A DNA stretch of 64,000 nucleotides from Acanthaster planci. Its lineage: Eukaryota > Echinodermata > Asteroidea > Valvatida > Acanthasteridae. The position numbers and the translations under genes were made by a program. This document shows positions 50,775 to 63,900 of this stretch, in pieces. Position 1 is the stretch's first letter. Each line of letters opens with the position of its first letter. Where the stretch lies: contig NW_019091419.1 in NCBI RefSeq assembly GCF_001949145.1, positions 1,621,664 through 1,685,663 on the forward strand, read 5' to 3'. The notes beneath the pieces are model-generated. The model was not told the origin of the DNA. It did not search any database and saw only the letters and a program-made list of their open reading frames with translations.

Positions 50775-52417
50775 GTTTCAACCATCTGAGGCAGAATTGG
50801 CTTCTCAGTCGCCCTGTAAATTACCGGGGAAATTCAAGAAAGGATGTACATATCCCCAAACAATGTATCAGTTAATTTGTGGGCACCTAAAATCGATGCT
50901 TTTCTTTCTATGGAGGAAAGGGCTCTAAATAAATCAACTACAGTGTAGTAACCAGTGTTCTTGACCGTAACATTTGAAATAAGCTACACCGACAACTTTA
51001 AGCTTCCAAGAGACTATCCAAAACTTTATTGTATGTGCCTTCAGTGCAAGACTGTCGTTTCCAGGTTTCAATAAAATATCTTTGTAAACAAACGCCCTGC
51101 CTTCACACAAGAATTATACAGAGTAATATCGATAGACTGCAGCAGTAAGATTGCGGAAAAGGTTTTTTGTAAGCCTCAAGCTAGCAATGTTGATTGTAGG
51201 TATTTTCACTCAAAAGATATGCATACTCTTGTATAATGAGAATGGCCCTTTATCAATAAAAATTGTTTTCGAAACTGAATTTTATTATTGGTCAAGTGCT
51301 GCTTTAAATTAGACGTACAGTAAATCTTAATCAAAGAAACAATATTTGTATATAGGACTTGTAAAAACTTCGATAGAAACTTATTAACGAAGGTCAAATT
51401 AAAAAAATAATGTGCCCTTCCATACAAGGCCGGTTTAATGCAGTGACACATATTCTTTAGTGAAATCCATTTGCAAACATATTTTTCGCAATCACAGACA
51501 CTGGCGTGACCGAAAGTGTTACCAAACCACTGTAAGCAAGGATCAGCTTTACGAGCGTGTAAGTCGTTACATGGCAGTGCTTGAGATCATCCGTCAATAC
51601 ATCAAGCCAACATGACAGAGACTCTGACAAGCACTGGTCCACTTCAAATTAATTGTAGTTATTTTTTGCAATAGATTTAGTGAGTGTTTGATCGTGGTTT
51701 CACCTCCCCTGCCAGAGGATGAACCAAAACGATTGCAAACGCGGAATCAAGTTTTGGTCTCTCAATGATGACGACGTCAATGATATGTTCCAACTAAGTA
51801 GCATTCTTATGTTGTATATTGTAAGTCTTACACGGTTTAAATGAAAGCTTTCAATATCAACATTAATATATTGACATCTTACAGTTAGCATAGAATCGAA
51901 ATGAAAAAAAGGAGTAGGCTAAATTCCGTAATCAGACTGAAAAAAAGATTTTGTAGACAAGAAGCATACTGTAACGTTGACCGCTTCTGAGGTCTGTCCA
52001 CGCCGATACAATGAGGCCTTTTTCGTAGGTTGCCTTGGCTCTCAGCAGTTTTTTTCGGCAGACTTTCCTGAAATTTGCTCCAGACGGAAAAAAAAAAAAA
52101 TTGCAATGTGTTTCTCACAACGGTATTGCGCCAGTGCTGCGGTAACGGGTCTCCCAGGCTGACCGTTAGGGGCCCACCACACAGCTCTATCATGGATCCG
52201 TGCTAGCGCCCTCACCGGTACGTCATCCTGCGCCGACGTTACAATACAGTTTTAAAAGCTATAAACCTACGAAATGCACCTCTCCACTAAATGTTCCATA
52301 CTTCTTTCTGGAGATGTCAGCCTTTTATCAGTGGTTCTCCCGCAAGTCGTTTTGGACAACAAATCTGATAATTCCCACATGATGGGACGTCCATATCGGG
52401 TGGAGGTCACGGACACC
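50775..52417 (-). other. copy of the PKS B leader and promoter region upstream of PKS C
   Basis: Similar to 31,594-32,719 in many blocks, for example GCTCTAAATAAATCAACTAC at about 50,920 and 31,695, and AACCTACGAAAT near 52,264 and 32,512. It also contains stretches absent from B. The leader-exon donor GT of B aligns with GC at 52,321-52,320, and the TATA-like box is not preserved. Confidence 0.65.
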
Positions 52418-52564
52418 TTTAGAGCCTGAAAGTTAATTTCCGATGGCACACTTGGTAAAAGGGAAATTGGTAAAAGGCAAAAGGCTGATTGGATATCTGA
52501 TTTAGCTAGTCACCTGCCCTTGCCCGTCTGAACGACTAACTTGACCGCTGTATCGAACGACACA

Positions 52565-54420
52565 TACTTTACCTTATCATTCGTCAATGAATGAAGTCGT
52601 TAATCGACCCCCGTTTGGAAATGAAAAATGATGTACCAACCTGAAAATCCTTGGCACTTTCTTTGGCACAAGTCCAATAGGGGAGCACTACAAATTCTAA
52701 AAAGGGGGACACGCAAAGGGTCCTGCGATTTTACCTGCTTGAATCTCTTTTGCAAGTTTCTGTTGTACCATTTCGGGTCATAATGCAGCCGATCGCAGCC
52801 AGTCCGAGACTCTATACGTTCTAAGGCCAGTGTACCCAATCGGAAATCCCTTGGGAAAACCCCTCAATAAAAAATGCTCTATCTGAAATGTTATGATCAT
52901 CGCTCAGTAGCGAAAGCAAGACCATCAAGTTAATTGGCGTTGGAAGAACGAAATTTGGCTTTGCCAGTTGGGAGAGATGTTGAATTTTTATTTGACGTAA
53001 TTGCGCCTTCTTGGGTACCAATAGGGACATTTGTAGCGGGGAGTCACTTAATCCTTTTGCCAAGCCCCCTCTCTCCACTCCTGATTGGTAACGCCTTTGA
53101 CCGTTCTGCATTCGGCAAACGGCTGCCCCATGCCCGGAACGCGCGCATTTGTGTTGATATTTACACCCCCCCCTAAATTGCATCAGTTCGGACTGTTAAA
53201 AGCAAACCACAAGCCGCTGGTATTCCCCACCCGTGACGGACCCCGCTTGCTAGTGTTACCCTAGTTGCATCACAGGAAGCTACTGTCAGCCATAATTCAA
53301 AATCTTATTCGCCTCATGATCTGTTAGGCCGAGTTTCTAGCCGCAGACGAAACTGTTCGTCATAATACTTCGCCAACCGCGGCCTGGGAACTGAACCGAC
53401 GCCGTGCACACAATCTCTGTATATTTAAGAAGTTTGTTGACCCAGTGAGGAAACATCATCAAGTAAACACGAATGTATGAAAGGCTGAGACCCAATTGTC
53501 CCATGAATCAAATTTGCCTTGCCAGGTTATTTTAGGCCCAGTCAAACGCAAGAACATTTTATCATAATCAATGACAAGCGCAATTTCAGTTGCGCGACTA
53601 CTTCTGGTCAACTGTCCACGAGCTGCCACCTGCCGTAAACGATGGAGAAGTAACGACAGGGCTACAGGAAACTACTACCACCCCCCACCCCCGAATTATA
53701 ATCTGTACTAAATGTACTTTTAAATGGCGCATTACTCAATATTTGGCGGAACTCACCGGCAACGTGACTGATTGAGCCGCCTGCCTCTGGCTGGTTTCAG
53801 GGGTAGGACAACACCGCACGAGGCATAAAAGCTGAAATACAGTTTAAAGTCCAGGCACTCCTCCATTCCTGGCTGCGACCGAAAGTGGCGCCATCGCCTT
53901 GGTCAAGAATGCTGCAGAATGTGTGGGCTGATTCAATCCTCCTTGTTCCGGTGCGGGCTGGAGCACGCTGGCAAGCTGGCAAGGCATCCGCATTGGTGTA
54001 CGCTTGACTGCATTTGCATGCTAGCTGATAATTCCATACTGACTCGTCGTCCCCATCGATGCATGCGGCACTGCATTTGTAGTCTGATGGTTAGGACCAC
54101 TGGCGCATGCTGGACTACATGTACTGTACATTTGCACTCATCGCAGCCTAAGTTGTTAACCCGACAGGTGCAGGGAGCGCCGTTGTCGCCTGCGTTGAGG
54201 GCTGGGCCACCGCTGATTCCTGACGTGATGCATCATTGGCACTTTTCCCGCCTTGGCTCCCACCTGGGACATCGCGGCTCTGTCCTTCCTGACGTGCCGA
54301 TCCCTCTGGCGTGGCACCCGGGGTTTTGCGAGGTCTCTGGCGGGGATGTGGTCCTGCTTTAACTAGGCTGTCTAGCTGCTCGTTTGCACCTTGGCCTACC
54401 ACGCGGCATTTCCTCCTTTC
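52565..54420 (-). mobile_element. second DIRS-like retroelement remnant
   Basis: Minus-strand pieces in several frames, in gag-to-RT order. A Gln/Ser/Pro-rich N-terminal ORF1 piece lies at 54,402-54,148. A gag core piece (RSQEWRSAWTLNCISAFMP) lies at 53,982-53,797. A zinc-cluster piece (CKYQHKCARSGHGAAVC) with FIEGFSQG lies at 53,183-52,821. Finally a reverse-transcriptase finger/palm start, CSPIGLVPKKVPRIFRLVHH, lies at about 52,690-52,620, ending at a stop near 52,567. Frameshifts make it inactive, and the rest of RT and the recombinase are missing. Confidence 0.65.
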
Positions 54421-54609
54421 GCTGTATTACTAATCAGGACCCTCTCGGAGAATTCCTCAATATACTCGCATAACTCAATAGACGATTTTCCGAGTCCGTC
54501 TATGAAGTGTACTAATGTCTCCCGAAGTTACATATATGCACCCGAAATATCTTTCGACAAGAGACGCTAATGAAAAACGGGATTAAATTATTACAAGTGA
54601 CCACTGATG

Positions 54610-54985
54610 CGGAATACGTGAATCAGAGACAAAAAGGGGCATTCCCAGAACTGGCCCTAGCTCATTTCGCGCGCTCCCACTGAACCCCATACGCTGATTG
54701 GTTAGCGCTAGGTTTTTTGCACTGCTCCTTGGCCTGCTAATATCACGTCCGCAAAGTTTACAATCAGACGCTGTAGGCGGCCGCTTGCACACGGCAGAAA
54801 GAAATATTCTCTCTTATTGGCCAATCCAAAGGACCAGTCTAGAAATCATCTGCCCTCACACGAGCGGTGCCCCTCAACGATGCGCGCTTCTGGGTTAAAC
54901 TGTATTTTAGCCTTTTCAGCAGGTGGCGTCGAGTGTAATATATTTTACCCATTACGGGGTAAAATGTGTTATGAGTACTGGGTTC
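54610..54985 (-). repeat. dispersed element, copy 2 (possible terminal repeat of the retroelement)
   Basis: Its minus strand matches 12,750-13,095 on the plus strand. Shared blocks include GGGTAAAATATATTA, CATTGAGGGGCACCGC-like sequence, GCGCTAACCAATCAGCG and CCAGTTCTGGGAATGCC. It lies just upstream, on the minus strand, of the DIRS-like ORF1 piece, so it may be that element's end or an unrelated SINE/MITE. A short inverted repeat (ATTTTACCC..GGGTAAAAT) lies at one side. Confidence 0.6.
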
Positions 54986-57900
54986 GATCCCTGTCAGTCA
55001 GTAGTAAAAGGCTCAAAGAAAAACATTCCCGACAAAACGCTGTGTTTGTTTCGCAAAAACACAAGTTTTGTTTCCTAAAGTCCCTATCAAAAGCCACTCG
55101 ACTTTGTATACGATTTTCTAGAAGCCAGATTTGTCATTTGCAATCTCGTATCATCACCAAAGTTCAACCGGAGAAACACCCATAAATATATGCATACATG
55201 GCTCTACAGATTTATTATGCAATACAGATTTTTGTCATTACACCTCCATTGACTTTGTTCACAGTTTCTTGAAATCGTTTTATCAATTTGCTGTCTTGCA
55301 TCTACATCAAAGTAACACGAAGCAAAGCCTTTGATACAAAGATGTTCATAGAATGATATCACGATGACCTCATTAGGTGACAGTGTACAAGCAATTTTAT
55401 TCTAAAATTTCTAATCAATACCAATCAATTTGATCAACCATATCTTCCGGCATCATCTTTTCTGCGGAAGTGATAAAGTTTGGTCTTCATTTTTATCTCG
55501 TGTACGTAAAATTGCGTGACCCTTGCTGGTGGGAACCGAAAATGTTTTATTATTAAAAATTTGTAACAAATATGAACTTACTTTCAACGGTGCTTGTCCC
55601 CAAGCATAAAGTTTTTTCAAAACGTGAGTCCGTGAAATCATGCAATATTTGAGCCCTCTGGTTGCAGGATAAAAATACAGAGGTATTTGGAGTTGATATC
55701 TGTAGCGAAATTGAAAGCGGGGAAACATCCATAAATCGTATAAATAGAATTTTCCTTTTTGGATCTTAATTTTTTAGTAGAAAATAGATGAAATAGTCCT
55801 TTGGAAAAATGATAACATGATGACGTGATTATCGGTCCTGTGAAGTCATCCATTATGTTTGAATTTCAAGCTCATGAACGGTAGGTCTGATTGGGATAAA
55901 ATTTTGTTTGTAGATATATTATTATTAAAATTAAGGTGATGTCATGATGATGTCATCAAGTGGCTTTTATAAAATGTTCTATTCGTAATTTTCACTTTTC
56001 TGTCAAAATACATTGTAACTAAACAAGATAACGTTACAATTCTATTTGCAAGACGCTTACTATGCCTAATGGAACTGTGGGTAATTTATAATATTTTGTG
56101 AAGGCACGAGTACGGTTTTTCAAACACATTATAAACAGCATCCGATCAGCACGATCATTTTCATGCAGATGCGTGACAATAACGTCATCAGGCAATTTAT
56201 TTTTAAATGAATAATACTAATAAAAGACATTGACTATGTGCACAGTTTTCTTAGGGATTTTATGTGGTCACATTGCAGTTTTTCTTTTTCATCTAAGTGA
56301 CATCAAGGAACAGCTTTTGTGCGTAGATTGTTCTGGTATAGTTAAATCGTGATAGTATCAACATGTTATGCCTCCAAAATTGAATTCTTGGCAGGCCAAT
56401 ATCTCTACAACCATTAATCCCACTAAGATGGACGCTTTGCATGGACCGCCAAACAAGTATGTGTTATGTATGTTAAAATAGGGATGAAGTCATAACGATA
56501 TCATCAAATCGATCATTGTTTTTTCTTGTGTTTCCGTTATATTGACAAATTTGTTGAGCGATGATAAATTAAATTAGAACAAAGGATATTTCAAGTTTAT
56601 TTTCTTGAAAGAGTTCTGTTGTGTTAACCAATTCCTGTGATTTTACGATGACGTAGTGAAGTGATAATTTGTAGATATTTCAATATTTCAAAAATAATTT
56701 TTCATTAATAAAAAATAAGTCAAAAATTACCTGCAGCTTGCATCTTTATGCAGGATGCGGAAAAGGCCTCTGGTATGTTGCAAACAGACAAAGGATCTCT
56801 AGTTTTCTTCTTTTGTTTGTTTAAGTTTTTCTACTTTGGTAGTTAAATTAAATTTGGTGACTCTTCATAATTGACAGACCCTCAGACAACCAGCTAAGGA
56901 TGGCCCTAAAAGGAATTCATACCGATGACGTCATCTGGGGTCATGTAAAATAAGATTTTTTCGTATGCTTTATATGCGTTTCTCTAAAGCCAAACATGTA
57001 AGCAGTGTTATCAATCTGGCATCATATTAGGTTCATCGTAAATCCACGAGCCGTAGACGGTCTCTGAGAAGTCGTCATGTTGATGTCATCACGTGCCATG
57101 TGATATGACATCAAGTTCAAACAGGTTGAAACCTGGGCCCAAATACACAGATCTGCTTGATAAATAGTAGAAAAGTCGTGCTAATTATATCAGAAAGAAA
57201 TGTCTAACCTAAAATACTCGGAGTACTTGCTCGGCGTAGTTCTGCTAAGGACTACGCACACATACAGATTTATTTTGTAACGTCTCTAAATTTCAGCAAA
57301 TCTTTCCTCCGAGGTTAGCACGCTTTGGCTGTACTTAAGGCTCATGGTCTGCATGAAATACGTGGAGCCTTTGTTATTGTGCGCTAAGCAGAGGCGTGAA
57401 ATGGAGTCCTGTTAAGTATTTAAAAAGATGGAAATTGACATAGCACACGGTATGACGTCATAAGGTGACGAGCCAAGTGACACTAAAGTTGCACTGTTCC
57501 CAGCACTGTATCTTCGGAAAAATGTGTCGAGATTGAACCCTGGGAGATACTGATAGGGAGGTGCTACAATGGAAACTGACATCATGTAATGATGACCTCA
57601 TCAGGTGTTACGGCACGCCTTATTATTGTTGCACACTTCTGAGTAGTATACCTTGTGAAGTATTTGCTGATTGGGTTGAAACTGGTTATATACATAGCGA
57701 GGGAAGTGTTTGACACACTTTTCGATTATAAGTCATCCTGTGTAGGATAATCGTTTAAGTACAACTGTCGGCAAAGGATTACTTTTTCGACAAGCTCAAC
57801 CGATCAACTTAAACATAAAATAATCCAACATACTTCTGGAAATACTTCCGTGCATCGTAACACAAAAATTTATTAAGCAAACGCGTTTTAAAAACGTTCG

Positions 57901-60900
57901 CATGATTAAGCATACTTCTGTATGGTCAAGCCACTATTCAAAATTTATTAGCTTCTTTTATAATCAAGAAACCTTTTAAACTGAAAAGGGTACATGTATT
58001 CATGCGTTAAAAAGAACACAACATTTGCGTTAAAAGGAACACAATACTTGACTGTGTTTTCAAACAACCTTTCAAAAGTACTTATACCCGCCTGTTGTAT
58101 TACAATCCCTTTTATTCCTGCTTATTGTCAAATTTATATTTTTGAGTTGAAGTTCTTATTCATAATAATTGAAAAAAAAAGTAGTGCCCAGTGCTGTTTT
58201 TACAACCAGAATTAAAGTACCCTGGCACAGTAACCATCACATACAGCTTGTGATGTTATTGACACAGATGAGTGAACAAACTAGATCGACGTTGAGGTTA
58301 CTGAAATCGGCACTGTGACAAGTTTGCGTATGTGATTAACATGGCAGGACCATGCAAGTGTGAATAATACCAAATGCCTTGTATACCATGGCAAAGAGGG
58401 CATTCTGCCTTTTCTAGAAATATATTTCTCTTTCCCATATATAAAGTAATTTTTATCTAGGTATACTTTTATGTTAACACCATGTAGAAAAAAAATGAGG
58501 CTGAAATTGGCAGCAATCAAACACTACTCTTCAAGTCCCCAGTACTACTTCAAGAGATATAATGATTGAAATGTTGCACTGTAGAAGTTATGATTGAAAC
58601 GATGAACCTTAATTGTCACTTGACTTGTCGTCCAATGACGTTATCATCACATGATGTCAACTGCGGCCTATAACTATCCCCTATGAAGCTGTCTCTAAAG
58701 TATAAACTCAGTGGGACTTATACTTCAGGATATATAGCGCTTTAAAGAATGCACCTCTAATGACAAGTGACTTGTCTTTAAATGACAACATCATCACATG
58801 ATGTCAGTTTTTGTCTATAACACTACCCTTTCTAGCGATCTGCAAAGTTTCAAACAATTGGGAAATGTTCTCGAGGAGACTTTTCACGTAATGACGACAT
58901 CATCACGTGATGTCAATTTTCGTCTATAACACTTCCCTTTCTAGCTATTTGCTACGTTTTACCGAATGCGACCTGCACTTCAGGAGATAAAGTTTTGACG
59001 TTTGCACCTCAGACGGCATGCCACATGACACCTGATGACGTCATTACGACGGTTTAGTTCCTGGACCCTCTCCAGATGGTGGACTAAGAGTGTGCACTTA
59101 TATGTGTTTGGTCAGAACGATTTAAGTGCCAAAGTCTTGCCGTTGAAAAACGTGTACACAACATAGGCCTATGGGAAAAAAAATCTATAATAATTCGGGT
59201 AATGACGTCATGATTCAGCATACATCTTCAGTCTGACTGGGATGGGACTAAAGGAAGGGGCACAAGTCGTGTGTAGAACTACCCCGTGTTATCTCTATGG
59301 GGGAAAAGTGGGGGAAAAAAAGAAAACAAACCAAAAGTCTGCCTGTTCGAGAACAAATTATATATAAGGCTTTTCCGCATTTCGAAAGATTTTTATGGAA
59401 AAGAGAATAGGACTTTAAAGAATGGACGTTAAATGCCAAATCAAACACTTCCCTTTTCATGTACATGTATCTGCAAAGTTTCAATTCAATCGCACATGGA
59501 CTCCAGGGGATATACGGCTTTATGCTTTGCGCTTTTAATGTCACGTGACTTGGCAGTTGATGTGGTAATCATCGCATCACGTCAATGTTCGTCTACAGCC
59601 CTTCTTCTTCTAGTTATCTACATAGTTTCAACCCGATGGGACACGTACTTCAGGAGATATAGGGTTTTTAGAGTGCACCTTTAATGTCACCTGACTTGTC
59701 ATCTGATGACGATATCATCACATCACGACATTTTTTGTCTATATCCCTTAAGTTTCTAGTTATCTACAAACTTTCAACCGGATGGTACACGTACTTCAGG
59801 GGATATGGGGCTTTCAAGACTGCACTTTTAAAGTCACGTGACTTAGTACTGATGACATCATCATCACATGTGGTCTGTTTTCGTCTTTGATACATCCCTT
59901 TCGAATATCTGCAAAGTTTCAACCCAATCAGGAATGTTTTTCAGGAGATATAGGCCTCTGAAATTTGCACCTTAAATACCATCGCCCAATTGCTTGAAAA
60001 TTATAATAGTTACTAAAAGATGACATATTCGACTTCTTAGACTGATGACGTCATCACGAATGGATGTGATACCAGCTACAAGAATTGCATTTTTAAACGA
60101 GGGTGTTTGTGGACAAACGCTTCGGCCCTGGACGATAGACGATACAGAAAACACATTGGTCAGTGAAATATTTTAAATCCATGTCATGTCGATGTATGTC
60201 ACATGACTTGTTATATAGTGATACCACCAACAGACGAAATCAGTTTCCATCTGAAACCCTTCCTTTTTTAGTTCTCTACTAATTTTCAACCTAATTGGGC
60301 ATGAACTTCACGAGATATAGTGGTTTGATGAGTTCCCCTTTAATGTCATGTGAATTGTCACCCGCTGACATCAGAATCACATGAGGTCAATCTGGGTCTA
60401 AAACCCTTCCCCTTTGAGCTATACACGAAGCTTCAACCCAATTGACCATGTTTTTAAAGAGATATATCACTTTAAAGAGTGCCACTCTAATAACACTTGA
60501 CTTCTCACGTGATCACTTCACCATGACATAAGGTCAATCTTGGTCTAAAACCCTTCCCATTTGAGCCATAGATAAAGTTTCAACCCAATCAGACATGTGC
60601 TTCACGAGATATAGTTGTTTGAAGAGGTGCCCTTTAATGTCATGTGACTTCACCCGGTGAGGTCAGAATCAAGAGGTCAATCTAGCCCTAAAACCCTTCC
60701 CCCTCGAGCAATACACAAAGTTTCACCCAATCAGATATGTACTTCACGAGATATAGTGACTTTCGAGAACTAGCACATCAGGAACCTTTTCTAGCGTGTC
60801 GTTAGTGTGTGCCCCTTACACGAACTCTGATCGATAACAGTGCGAAAGCTTTCCATTTGAAAAACGTATACAAAACCTAATTAGAGAGGGAAGAATAAAA

Positions 60901-63900
60901 TATTCAAAATTCAAAAATTAATCACGCGGTGACGTCATCGTGTTGCTTTTGTTGTAAGACCATCCCTTAATGATTTTCTACAGGTTTGTTCCATATAAAG
61001 TCAATGAGACTTTTTGAAAAGGAACTTAAGTCAAGTAACACATAATTAACTTAATAGGGTTAGTGCTAATCTGTTTTGGGTTTTAAGCCTCACTTTAAAC
61101 TTGCAGCTTAAAACATTTATCACAAGTTTTAAATTCTTGTAAGTGTAATCCGGTGTGAGTTTGTAACAAACTTAACTTTTTAGTTTGGTCCCCAAATGAA
61201 ACGTCAACTCCATATTCATTTCATGTTGACTGAATTCAATACATGTACATTCATGATTTTCGTAACTCGAAACCAAACAATGCGGTTTCGTGACATGAAA
61301 AAAATCAAATGCTACATTGGCTATTAACTTTGGGAACATCTGTGCGTTTGGAAAAAAATGTAGCTACGCTTAATAGGTTGTCTTGCAGAAAAATATTGAT
61401 TATACCAACTAAATTTTCCTTGATGACACACACACACACACACAATCAACCCCCCCCAAAAAACAGATCCTGTCCGCTGTTTCCAAAAAGCATATTCAAT
61501 CGGGAACAAGGCATGCGTGCGAGTCCCCCTAGTGCCGCAGGGTCATTTTGTAAATGAGGGGTCCATTTTTTTCCTGTCCCTGTCACACCTGACACATGAC
61601 TTTGTAAGTTCAGAATGCATTCTCTAATATCAAAGAGTGATGAATTACTGCGAATGACCTGCCAAACAAGTGAACTTCTTTTAAATATCAGTGATATTTC
61701 AGTCACACTTCTGGACCCTGAATTTTTAGAATGGCCCTGTTTTTATTATTTGTCTGACTAGCGGCGACTATCGTTAAACACTTTGAATTGCCGGAGTTAT
61801 AACCCCTCCTGTGTCCTTCCTCTACGATCGGGCTCATTCTTTGATACTCACCCAACCAGAAAACAATATTGCCCGATCACCTGTGTTTGCTATTGAAACG
61901 CGTCTTGTCTCGTGTTCTTTTATTTGCTGTAGAAGAATTCTCCGTGGCGTTGTTCTAAAAGGTAGAGCCACAGAGGAAGGACACAGAGTACAACGTACTA
62001 ACTTGAAACTTACGAGAATATTGGCCCTGATCTCAAGGTGTACATAACAAAAGTGATGTCAATATGAAGCCATCACGGTTTTTTAATGATTAAAAAAGTT
62101 TCTTACGTTTATTACTCTTTTTGAATCTATCTTCTCAACAGGAGCAAAATATTTTCAATTTAGTTTGCAGGAACTTTTAATTCAAGTAGACATGCTTTAA
62201 AATTCTATGAGGTCACATGACGTCATAAAGTGGATTTTTGATTCCCACATTTGACCGTATGTGATCATCAAAGTCTTTTGTAGCCACTTAAGCCAAAAAT
62301 GAAATGACGTGATGACAACATCATTGTGGCTTTTGAAATTAAATTTTGAATATTTATCATTGTACTTTTGGGACTTTATTCTGTCAAAATTCCCAGTGGG
62401 TTCGTGTTTCCGTTGGGTAAAGCGTGTCCACGGGCATCATCAGGACTTTGTTTTTTTGCAAGGGGGTGGGCAAAGTATTTTTATCGGGTTGATTCTGGTG
62501 GGCCAAAATACTCGTTAGTAACAAACCTGTAATCCATGGGGGTTAATTTTTTTTTGGGGGGGGTAAGTTTTTTATAAGCAAGTCGAGAAGTTTCATCTAC
62601 TTTTATTTACCAAAAAATTATTCGCTTTATTATATTTGATTACTTTCCTGGGGAAAGGTCCATCCTTAACTCCCATGTCTAGGTCCATGCCCACTTTTCA
62701 CCTATGTCGGACTTCCCCAATTATACAGAACCGATAGTTCTTAATGTAAGATTGGAAGCTTGTGGGCAAACGCCAGGTAGCAGTGCCCCTTAGGGAAGGA
62801 GCTACTTAGTACCCTTCAGGGTGAAGGGCGTGTGTCCTCCGGTAAGAGAATTCCCAGAAAATAAATAAGGGACGAAACAGACCTCCTGATCTTGATTTAT
62901 TTCTTTTCATATCCCTGAAAAACAATTCATGACATTGACATTAACTCTAACAGCCCGGAATCCGCCAATTTTAATATAATTTTGCACACTAGGGAGTTAG
63001 GGTTCAATAAATAGATAGAATTTGCAAAGTATAAAAATACATGTGTAATTAATATGCGATGGAGTACATTAGCATTTGCATAATTAGTACCTCAACTCAC
63101 CCAACACTCATGGGATTACAGTTATAGGTAAGTGTGGTGTGGCCCACTGCACTGGGCTGAAATGGTAACCCTGTGTACACATAACATAAGCTTGGAAAAA
63201 CATACCATATTTCAATATAAAACCTGCAATCATGCTTTGCAAATGATAATAAAATTACAGCTAAAGCAGCGTGCACTACCAAAATCAGCGTTCACCAAGC
63301 CAGGCTGCACGCACATGGACGCGACCCAAAGGCCACTGGAAATTTCCATAAGCCGGCACACACTCACCCACGTGTGGCAGACCGGGCGTAGTACACCCAT
63401 GCATGTACACGCACGTTACACACGTTACATACGTTAATGGTAATCATCAATCCCAGCCGATTCTCTAACCATTCAACACACTAATAATTTACCGTTTGTA
63501 TCAGTAATCATATCTGAAAACAGTGAAAGAAAGAGTAATTTACTGAACTGTTTCGGCCAGCCCGCGTTCACTTCCAGTAGAAAGGAGAAGAGGCAAGTTT
63601 GAAAGAGCGCCCTCCCAGGCTCAACATCGAGAGTAATTAATACGCAAATCCCTACGTTAATGACCTGCTGTTTGCAGTGGAATGGCTACCTACCCATCAG
63701 CCGTGCCCCAGCGAGGCACAGACTGTTGATTGAATGCGAACGTATGGAGGAACGCTATATTCTCGCAGGGCCCCTTTTCCTTTAGCATAGCTAAATTTTG
63801 GATTACTGCTATCCTGGAAAGATTCTGGTTGGACTCCAGCAAACACAGATACCCCTTTACAGGAGCTAGTTCTGGGATTTAACATGACTGTCTCTCACCA

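Larger units (their letters stand above)
46100..52417 (-). pseudogene. PKS C: decayed partial segmental copy of the PKS B locus
   Basis: Matches the PKS B locus from its 3' flank (20,278 aligns with 46,100) to its promoter region (32,719 aligns with 52,417). It is only 6.3 kb long against 12.4 kb. Present: 3' flank, TE, KR, parts of the pseudo-ER and DH-side region, intron 1 sequence, exon 1 and the leader region. Missing: exons 2 and 3 (all of KS beyond exon 1), AT, most of DH, and the ACP (a deletion joins the TE linker to sequence before ACP at about 47,088). Frameshifts and stops are spread throughout, and a 10-bp deletion breaks exon 1. It cannot make a synthase. It resembles B more than A in both coding and flanking sequence. 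Confidence 0.88.

Noticed and set aside
54980-55000. GGTTCGATCCC as a tRNA T-loop or SINE B box
   Set aside because: The flanking bases do not form a T-arm stem and no A box or acceptor stem is found at the right distance.
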